Source of the DNA: Saposhnikovia divaricata
Taxonomy: Eukaryota > Streptophyta > Magnoliopsida > Apiales > Apiaceae
Direction: 5' to 3'
Length of the DNA: 64,000 bases
Assembly (NCBI GenBank): GCA_036435485.1
Contig: CM071596.1
Location: 17,131,001-17,195,000, forward strand
In this document: one piece after another, positions 56,990 through 64,000 of the stretch
Numbering within the stretch: position 1 is the first letter of the stretch
Layout: each line of letters starts with the position of its first letter
Notes under the pieces: model-generated
Databases searched by the model: none
Told to the model about the DNA's origin: nothing
The model's input: only the letters and a program-made list of their open reading frames with translations
Program-made: the position numbers and the translations under genes

Positions 56990-57365
56990 ATGGCATCCGA
57001 TCGAAGTTGGATGCATCGTAGATTTGATGCGAGGAATAATATAACGGAGGAATACAAACTTGGTGTACAAAATTTTATTAATGTTGCTTTGAAAGGGAAT
57101 GTTGATTCAAAGGGGAGGATAAGATGTCCATGTAAGGAGTGTGGAAATACATTGCATAAGTTACCCGATTATGTAACTTATGATTTGTATCGAAACGGCA
57201 TTATGGAATCGTATACTACATGGAATTTTCATGGTGAGAAGCATAAGTCTTGGGTTGAAGTCGAGACTAGTTCGGGGGATAGTGGTCCTAGGGATGATGA
57301 AATGAATGATGCACGAGAAATGCTTAGAGATTTTGCAGATGATCATGGAAATTTCGAGATGGTGA
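56990..57365 (+). pseudogene. CACTA-1 transposase-associated domain
   Basis: Opens at MASDRSWMHRRF and shows the transposase-associated N-terminal domain (DRSWMHRR, VALKGNVDSKGRIRCPCKEC, SYTTWNFHGEKH). The frame is lost near 57350-57365; ORF to 57409 continues in the wrong frame. Confidence 0.83.
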
Positions 57366-58290
57366 GGAGGAACCGACTGCAACAGCAAAAAAATTTTATG
57401 AGATGTTAGATGGTGCTTCTGAACCTCTTTATCCGAATTGTTCCAGTTCCACCACTTTATCATTCGTCAACAAGTTATTGAATTTCAAGAACAGACATGG
57501 TTGTAGTAACACGGGGTTTGATGAGTTACTTCAACTTATTGGATCAGTGTTGCCAGAGAAACACAATCTACCTGAGACCTATTATGATGTTAAAAAGATG
57601 ATAAGTGTGCTGAATATGGGATACGAAAAGATTGATGCTTGTGAGAATGATTGCATGTTATTTTATAAAGAAAATAACAAGAAGGCATATTGTGACATAT
57701 GTCTTACAAACCGATACAAAGAGCGAAAGGATAGCGAAAAGAAGTTGATTCCAAGAAAGATCTTGCGATACTTTCCACTTATACCGAGACTAAAATGTTT
57801 ATACATGTCTAAGCAAATTTCCATGATAGAGTTATAGTTGAAGGTCAATTATCTCACCCAGCAGATGGAGATGAATGGAAAGCGTTTGATACTAGATTTC
57901 CAAGATTTTCAAAAGAGGCACGAAATATCAGACTTGGCCTTTCAAATGATGGATTTGACCCATTTCGTGATCCACTAGCAAGGGATTACACTGTATGGCC
58001 CGTGGTTATTGTTGTGTATAACCTTCCACCATCTATGTGAATGAAAGCTCCATACATGTTCATGCCTCTCATTATTCCCGGTCCCACTGATCCTACAAAA
58101 GACCTACATATTTATCTCCGACCGTTAATTGATGAGATAAAGATGTTATGGAAAACAGGGGTCGAAACATATGATAGGTCAACTAAGGGTAAATTGTCAT
58201 GTCATGTATGTAGTGGAGATGTTAAAGGCTTTCAACTCAAGAATGGTGGTAAAACTTCCTTCTTTGGAACTCCTCGATATTTTCTAGAAC
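57366..58290 (+). pseudogene. CACTA-1 TNP2-like transposase fragment
   Basis: Three frames. FYEMLDGASEPLYPNC to PLIPRLKCLYMSKQI (to about 57815), then HPADGDEWKAFDTRFP and NIRLGLSNDGFDPF after a frameshift, a TGA near 58040, then MKAPYMFMPLIIPGPTDP, DLHIYLRPLIDEIKMLW and STKGKLSCHVC. A segment usually found between the last two is missing, as is the whole C-terminal half. Not functional. Confidence 0.85.
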
Positions 58291-59560
58291 CAGGTGATCC
58301 CCCCAGGAGCGAGGACGAGGATGGGCCCGAGAGGTGTCAGCAGTGTAAGAAAGGATGACTAGAGTGAAGAAGCGGTATAGCTCAAGGGGCGCGAAGAGGA
58401 ATGCCAAGAAGGGGCCCAAGTCCTATCAGGAGGAGAGCAGTAAGGATCCCACCAAGAAACTCTTGGATGAAGCTGATGATGTGGTTACAGATCAAACAAA
58501 CCCTTACTTCTATGAAGACCTCGAGCGGGAGGAGGATGTAGAGCCTACTAAGACAAAGGAAGGGTCGCAGAATGAGGCCGCCTCATCCAAGGGGAGGTCA
58601 GTTAGTGTCTTTGATCGTCTTGGAAAGAAGTTAGCAGAGCATGATCTCCGCCTCAAGCTCGGAAAACTTACAGCTGACAAGAAGTATAAGCGATCCCAGG
58701 CTTGGAGCCAAAGTTTGGAACGACCCCCTCTCCTCATCGAGAGCGTGAGCGGTCCCAGAAGTACAAACCTGACCCCCTGAATCGCAAGGAGGATCAAGAG
58801 GAGTCTAGAGCTCCAAAGAAGACCCAATCCCACCATGATAGCACTGGAAAGGGAAAGGAAAAAGTTGAAGATAAGAAGACCAAGGTTAGAGACTACAAGC
58901 TAGAGGAGCTAAAGAAGGCCTTGGATAAGAGGAATGCAGATAAGGGGATCCTTAACCCCAAGGGTCCGGCTTCGCCTTTCACTCAAGAGATCAGGACCAC
59001 TTTGCTTCCCACTATATTTCGGAGTATTAACCCAAACATGACTTATAATGGGGACACTGACCCTGCAAGATTTGTTATTCGATTCAACAATGATATGGAT
59101 GAGTACCGGGTCTCGCTATTGGCTAGGTGCAGGTTGTTTGCGGCCTCGTTAAGGGGTAGTGCCTGGCAATGGTTCTCTAAGCTAGGGGCTCACATCACTA
59201 TAGACTTCTGGGAGCAATTCGTGGACATTTTCATTAAGCATTTTCAGTCCTCCAAGCTCTATGCACCTCCTGTATCCACCCTGGTGAACATAGAGCAGAA
59301 GGAGGGTGAGACCCTACAAGACTACTTCAAGAGGTTTAACGCCGAGGACCATAGGGTGCGAGGAACAAATGACGAGGCCATTAAAAATTTTTTATTGCTG
59401 GGCTGAGAGAGGGCACCAAGTTTTGGAAGAAGTTGCTGGCACAAACACCTAGCACTCTCTTTGAGTTCTACAAGGAGGCTGAGCCTTACACATGGGTCGA
59501 GAAATCAATGGAGGACCTCAAAAAGAATAATGAAGCTAGTAGCAATGGAAGTTAGGACAA
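58291..59560 (+). pseudogene. Gypsy-D gag
   Basis: Frameshifts near 58700 and 59400. The N-terminal part is highly charged (58355-58700). The core is at 59000-59400: YNGDTDPARFVIRFNNDMDEY, AWQWFSKLGA, GETLQDYFKRFNAE. After the second shift come GTKFWKKLL and TWVEKSMEDLKK. Zinc knuckle and protease are not found downstream. Confidence 0.85.
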
Positions 59561-59569
59561 GGTAGTGAA

Positions 59570-60125
59570 GAGGAAGGACTCTCAAAGCCCGGTGAAGATA
59601 GGATCGTAGTGAGATGTCCCTTCGTGGGATGCCTCTTAATGAGATGCCTCTACATGAGATGCTTCTTGGTGAAATACCTCTACGTCGAGGAGAGGGGGGA
59701 TGCCCCCGATCCTTGGGGGGGACGCCCCCGACCCTTGGCGACAATGAGAAGATCCTTGAATACCTCAAAACACTGGGAAGAGCACGCAACTAACAATGAT
59801 AATGAGGAATCGAGGGGTAGTGGCATTACATAAACACCTCTTCCAACAAGACATTTGACAAATTGCAAGGCCAGCCTCTAGCAACGCGAGGCCGCAAACC
59901 CGACATCTTGCGATGCGAGGCCTCTCGACCCTATAGGCGATGATCGCGATCAGGATCATTTGAAGACCCCATCAGCTATCCTAAAACACTTGGAAAAAAT
60001 TTAACAGATATGGAGAAGCGTTATGGAGGAATCTATACATGCTAAAATCATGCAACATGAGTCCCTTATGCAAGCAGATGCGAATCCTATGGTACTCTGC
60101 AATATTATAAACATCAAATAAATGA
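59570..60125 (+). other. Degenerate Gypsy-D internal sequence
   Basis: No conserved domain. It contains GAGATGCCTC-type repeats (59610-59680) and C/G-rich GATGCCCCCGA-type repeats (59700-59735). Protease and RT should have been here; they are deleted or beyond recognition. Confidence 0.6.
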
Positions 60126-60129
60126 ACAT

Positions 60130-60465
60130 TTGGGCTCGCCACCTCTACTTTCTAAGCCTAAGGAGGGGGAGACCCTTATTTTGTATCTAGCTGGGTCAGA
60201 GCATGCAGTAAGTGCAGTGTTAGTTTGCAAGGAGGAAAGGGTTCAATACCCTATTTATTTTGTAAGTAAAAGGATGCTAGATGCTGAGACTCGCTACCCC
60301 AACATGGAGAAGCTCGCTTATGCCTTGGTGTTGGCCTCTTAGAAGTTGAGGCCATACTGTCAGGCTCATAAAATTGAGGCCAATTTGACATCGAGTACAA
60401 GCCTCGAGGTGCTTTGAAAGGACAAGCTTTAGCAGATTTTATCTTGGAATTCCCTCTACAATCTG
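60130..60465 (+). pseudogene. Gypsy-D RT-linked RNase H
   Basis: LILYLAGSEHAVSAVLVCKE, PIYFVSKRMLDAETRYP and ALVLAS then a TAG at 60340, a frameshift, and ALKGQALADFILEF. Internal parts of the domain are missing. Confidence 0.8.
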
Positions 60466-60529
60466 AAGGAGATGCTTGGGCTCTCGTTCTTACCCCCATG
60501 CCAGATGAGCCCGAGGCCAGCCAATAGAA

Positions 60530-61094
60530 TTCAGCCTCGTGGTGGGAGCTCTATGTTGATGGAGCATCTAATAAGGAAGGAGCTGGAGCCGGGATTGAGC
60601 TTGTTACCCTTGAGGGTCGCAGGTTAAGATGCACAGTCCACTTCGCATTCGTAGCCTCAAATAATACAGCCGAGTACGAGGCCCTAATCAATGGCCTTAA
60701 GCTCGCAATTACAATGAAGGTGGAGAATTTCAATGCTTATAGCGATTCCATGCTGGTCACATGTCATTTTGGATATGGGTGGCAGGCTAGGGGGTTTCAA
60801 ATCGAGCTCTATCTGCAATGTGTGCTGCAGGGACTTATGAAGTCATTCAAGCAGGTGAAAGTGAAATTTATCAGAAGGACAAAAAATCAAGGAGTGAATG
60901 ACCTAGCAAAGTTGGGATCGCGCCGAGAGGCCACCTTACTTGGGGTTATTCCATTGGAAATCCAGAGTAAGCCTAGTGTTCCTGAGGAATTTGTCATAGA
61001 GGTAGAGAGCCAGGGGCCAACATGGATGACCCCTATATGGGAGTGTGAAGAATGGGACTCTACCCCAAGAAAAGAAGGAAGCGAGGAAGATTAG
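60530..61094 (+). pseudogene. Gypsy-D second (archaeal-type) RNase H
   Basis: WWELYVDGASNKEGAGAGIE, ASNNTAEYEALINGLKLA and YSDSMLVT carry the D, E and D of the RNase H fold (RVT_3-type), followed by VKVKFIRRTKNQGVNDLAKL and the linker. Open from about 60535 to TAG 61094; not intact as part of a polyprotein. Confidence 0.83.
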
Positions 61095-61099
61095 GTACC

Positions 61100-61690
61100 A
61101 GGCGGCTCGCTAAATAATTTACGATGAAAGTCTATATCAAAGAGGGTTCAACACACCACTCTTGAGGTGTGTAGATGGTGAGGAGTGCAACTACATCCTA
61201 AAGGAGGTCCACGAAGGCATATGAGCCAATCACTCGGGGATAGTTCTATAGCCCAAAAGATTCTTCGCCAAGGGTATTTCTGCCTACATTAAAAAGAGAT
61301 ACTTTTGAGTTCGCTAGGAGGTGTGACAAGTACCAAAGGAATGCCAATTTTAGTAATGCCCCAGTTGCTCATCTCACTTCTCTCATGAGCCCGTGGCCCT
61401 TTACCATGTGGGGTATTGATCTTATTGGGGAGCTCCCCAAAGCTAAGGGATGAATTAATTATGTAGTGGTGGATGTGGATTATTTCACTAAGTGGGCCGA
61501 GGCTGAGCCTCTCGCAACGATCACGGTCAAAAAATTGAAGGACTTTGTATACAGGGCCATTGTGTGTCGCTATGGGATCCTATATCAGCTAATATCAGAT
61601 AATGGGAAGCAATTTGATAGCAAGGAGATGAAGGAGTTCTGCGAGAACTTAGAAATCAACAATGCGAGGAGAGGACTGGGGCGATAACAT
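61100..61690 (+). pseudogene. Gypsy-D integrase fragment
   Basis: A broken N-terminal zinc-binding region (RCVDGEEC, EVHEGI then a stop), then the catalytic core from 61466: VVDVDYFTKWAEAEPL and LISDNGKQFDSKEMKEFC hold the first two aspartates. The third acidic residue is lost at the 61690 breakpoint. Confidence 0.8.
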
Positions 61691-61908
61691 AATGTATATT
61701 GAGTGTGTGGACCACTAAGAGAACCATGAAGGACATGGGTAATGCAAGCTAGTAAATGGCGGATGGAATATTACCAAGGGCCCCGTGCAAGGATTTAAAA
61801 AAAAGGTTAATGCATGGCTCATTTCTGGCTTTGGCGTGCGACGATAATAAAATAAAAAATTGCATGTGAGGTGAAATGGCGTGTACCAAGCGTCGCGAGG
61901 CCGCAAAC

Positions 61909-61950
61909 GTCCAAAATATCGTTATACAATATTCTCCTATAACATTTGGC
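61909..61950 (+). repeat. Copy of the Gypsy-D LTR 3' end, out of place
   Basis: AAACGTCCAAAATATCG..TATACAATATTCTCCTATAACA nearly equals the last 40 bp of the 3' LTR (63616-63656) but sits in the internal region, followed by TTTGGCCTTCGGAG, which is faintly PBS-like. Confidence 0.7.
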
Positions 61951-61999
61951 CTTCGGAGTTTTGATGGGATCCGGTGCATTAGTGCTGGTATGATCGCAA

Positions 62000-62275
62000 C
62001 GTATGAGGCTGCAAGGAGGCCTCGAAACATATGAGGCTGCAAGGAGGCCTCATAACGTATGAGGCTGCAAGGAGTCGTCGCAACATATGAGGCTATAAGG
62101 AGGCCTCACAACGTATGAGGCTGCAAGGAGGCCTCGCAACATATGAGGCTGCAAGGAGTCCTCGCAACGTATGAGGCTGCAAGGAGGCCTCGCAACATAT
62201 GAAGCTGCAAGGAGGCCTCGCAGCCTATGAGACTGCAAGGAGTCCTCTCAACTTATGAGGAGGCCTCTCATCATA
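62000..62275. repeat. Gypsy-D 3' region tandem array (about 27-bp units)
   Basis: Around nine or ten units reading TATGAGGCTGCAAGGAGGCC then TCGCAACA or TCGCAACG. The 62-codon minus ORF at 62050-62238 is the array translated. Confidence 0.92.
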
Positions 62276-62675
62276 ATAACAAGGAACAGAGGAGAGCCAT
62301 ATATCAGTTGACAGAAGATATAATTATAACAGCAAGGCCCTATGGGGACGCCTCTCAAGGTTCCTGCAGGACCACATTACGCTTGGAAGAATCCTTTGAG
62401 GTCACCATTACTTACATATACTTGGCTTTGCATTAATTGAAAGGCACACAACACGTGTCATCATCTTAGCGGCTGGGAGCAGATCTTGAGACACGACAGT
62501 TGTTCAAAACCATTCAAATTCATAGGGGTCGTGATGCGATCCCAAGGCACTTGAGATAGTTATGCTTTCATCTACAGCAATCTATAGCGAGCACGGGCTT
62601 TACATCGAAGTTTTGACAAAGCAGTTTTTGATTCCACATCGCATTTCCAATGGCAATATGGACTCGGGGGGTAGT

Positions 62676-63656
62676 TGTTATGCCCAAATCTTGGCATAAG
62701 CCCTAAGCAGGCCTAATGGGCTAGAATAGCGGTCCACAACTCATAATGGGCCTAGAGATGAAGATTGGGTCACTAAGACCCACCACCAAGAGTCAGTCCA
62801 ATATATTATCAAGCACAATATGGAAGTTTGCGACTCCAAGCTGTGGGTCGAGTTCGCTAGCAGTCCCTAGTATGGGATAACATCTATCACACCTCTCTGC
62901 AAGGTCCAGTGAGGCCTAGAGGTCCAGCGAGGCCTAGAATACTCTTATGAAGGCTAGAGGTCCAGCGAGGCCTAGAGGTCCAGGGAGGCCTAGAATACTC
63001 TTATGAAGGCTCATAGCTAAGCCCAGCAAGGTCGCATGAGTAGATATGAAGGCTCATAGCTAAGCCCAGCGAGGTCGCATGAGTAGATATAGTTAAGCCC
63101 AGTGTGGTCACATGAGTATGATTATATCCATAGAGTGGGATCACCTCGCATGACTAAACCCAGTGAGGTCGCATGTGAGGCCACGTAGTTTTTCCATTAG
63201 CCTCGCCAGTGAGGCCATATGATTCTAGCATCATTTTAGCCATTGGTAACCTTTATTGGGTCATGAACAGAATTAATGGACTATTAGCATCAGCCCAAAA
63301 GTGAGTGGACTTGGGCTAATACACTATTAACATCAGGCCAAAAGTGAGTGAACTTGGGCCAAGATGAATCTCCAAAAAACCTAGCCCATCTAGGTATCTT
63401 CTTCTCCAAGAACTACGTATGGCTTGATCCCTATAAATAGGGTACGTAGGCACCTTGTTGTGGATGATTGACAGTTGGCAGCAAGAGAGAAAAAACAATT
63501 TTTCTCTAACATTCAACGAATCAACAAACAAGATCAGCCACAAAAAATCACCAATCTCCTTCCATGTTCTTCGTGTTCTTAGCAGAATATTTGTATTTTG
63601 CTCCGTGATTCCAGCAAACCTCCAAAATATTGTTATACAATATTCTCCCTATAACA
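62676..63656 (+). repeat. Gypsy-D 3' LTR
   Basis: 981 bp from TGTTATGCCCAAATCTTGG to CTCCCTATAACA, preceded by a polypurine tract (CTCGGGGGGTAGT). U3 carries GAGGCCTAGAGGTCCAG and AAGCCCAGCGAGGTCGCATG repeats (62900-63180). TATA box CTATAAATAG at 63431-63440, with R and U5 after it. The 3' end is supported by the internal copy at 61909-61950. Confidence 0.8.
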
Positions 63657-64000
63657 AGTGGCATCTAGTAATACATCATTGCTACCCAAGTAATAATAAT
63701 AATTAGTGATCCAATTAACCTTTCGTGATATAATGTTTCCGTGTAATATAATCCCTTTAACCAAATATTATAGATTAAACTCGAGGCATGTTATTAGTCA
63801 TCCTCTTTAACGTTTAATCCGGGTTTCCTTAATCAATGAGTAGACTATTAAAATAAATCAATATTTGAGCTTGGCCATGCATTTTCATAGTCTCACTCAA
63901 TCAAGAGGCCAATAATATCTCTCCTAATAATAGGAGGGTTAAATCCTATAACTATCATTCATATTTCTCATACGATTCCTAATATACCCGATGTCGACTT
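63657..64000. other. Unassigned flank at the right edge
   Basis: No ORF. Sequences such as CTCACTCAATCAAGAGGCC and CTCTCCTAATAATAGGAGGG have the look of a copia-type LTR in minus orientation, but no boundary lies in the window. Confidence 0.3.

Larger units (their letters stand above)
55339..58290 (+). mobile_element. CACTA-1: CACTA (En/Spm) transposon, 3'-truncated
   Basis: Starts CACTACTGGAAAAAGAGG, a typical CACTA terminus, then 1.3 kb of subterminal repeats, then TNP2-type transposase pieces up to 58290, where Gypsy-D sequence takes over without a right terminus. The left end lies 5 bp from the Tekay-like GTACG duplication. Confidence 0.85.
58291..63656 (+). mobile_element. Gypsy-D: Tat-type Ty3/gypsy element, 5' LTR and RT missing
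   Basis: Plus strand: gag (58291-59560), RNase H and second RNase H (60130-61094), integrase (61100-61690), a tandem-repeat 3' region, and the 3' LTR (62676-63656). The presence of the extra RNase H marks the Tat lineage. The left side is fused to CACTA-1; protease and RT are deleted. No target duplication can be tested. Confidence 0.85.

Noticed and set aside
62000..62275. Possible CRISPR or centromeric satellite
   Set aside because: About ten units only, no spacers, confined to Gypsy-D.

Overview
The window is nuclear DNA from a seed plant, most likely a eudicot with a large, repeat-rich genome; I cannot name the species. It is AT-rich and filled with nested plant-type transposable elements: Ty3/gypsy (Tat-, Athila- and Tekay/Del-like), copia, TRIM, hAT, CACTA, Helitron, MITE and RTE-type LINE. 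The only host gene I can support with confidence is a single-exon germin-like protein at 39231-39863 on the minus strand.

Layout. (1) 1-7573: Gypsy-A, minus strand, 5' LTR at 6683-7573, running off the left edge; a 3.2-kb solo LTR (2301-5540) splits its gag. (2) 7574-17250: intergenic repeats, with a Helitron-like block (8798-16725) made of units that each carry a Helitron-type 5' terminus. It is interrupted by a 4.05-kb solo LTR (9916-13968, TSD GTGAT), which holds a complete 684-bp TRIM (10784-11467, TSD AGATC). (3) 17251-36717: Gypsy-B, a Tat-type element with 653-bp LTRs and TSD TTAAT. Nested in it are an hAT transposon with an open transposase (17970-22915, TSD CTAGGAAG), a copia-like solo LTR (24191-25859, TSD CTTCC) and a rearranged Athila-like element (28635-33905). 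Between pol and the 3' LTR it carries an antisense, apparently intron-containing gene with its own TATA box. (4) 36718-40545: a short unidentified ORF, a 5'-truncated RTE LINE and the germin-like gene. (5) 40546-55328: a deleted Tekay/Del-like retrotransposon (TSD GTACG) whose 5' LTR holds Gypsy-C (43797-53240, TSD ATGGG) and a hairpin MITE, and whose 3' LTR holds a CACTA end. (6) 55339-58290: a truncated CACTA element joined directly to (7) Gypsy-D (58291-63656), a decayed Tat-type element with a 3' LTR and a tandem-repeat array.

None of the retrotransposon polyproteins is intact: each has stops, frameshifts, deletions or nested insertions. The hAT transposase is the only long transposition ORF that reads through. 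Relative ages follow from nesting: Gypsy-B is older than the hAT, copia and Athila insertions in it; the Tekay-like element is older than Gypsy-C; Gypsy-A is older than its solo LTR. The most unusual points are the antisense gene in Gypsy-B, the Athila-like LTR pair with divergent U3 but identical R-U5 (next to a missing integrase), and the Helitron-terminus array.
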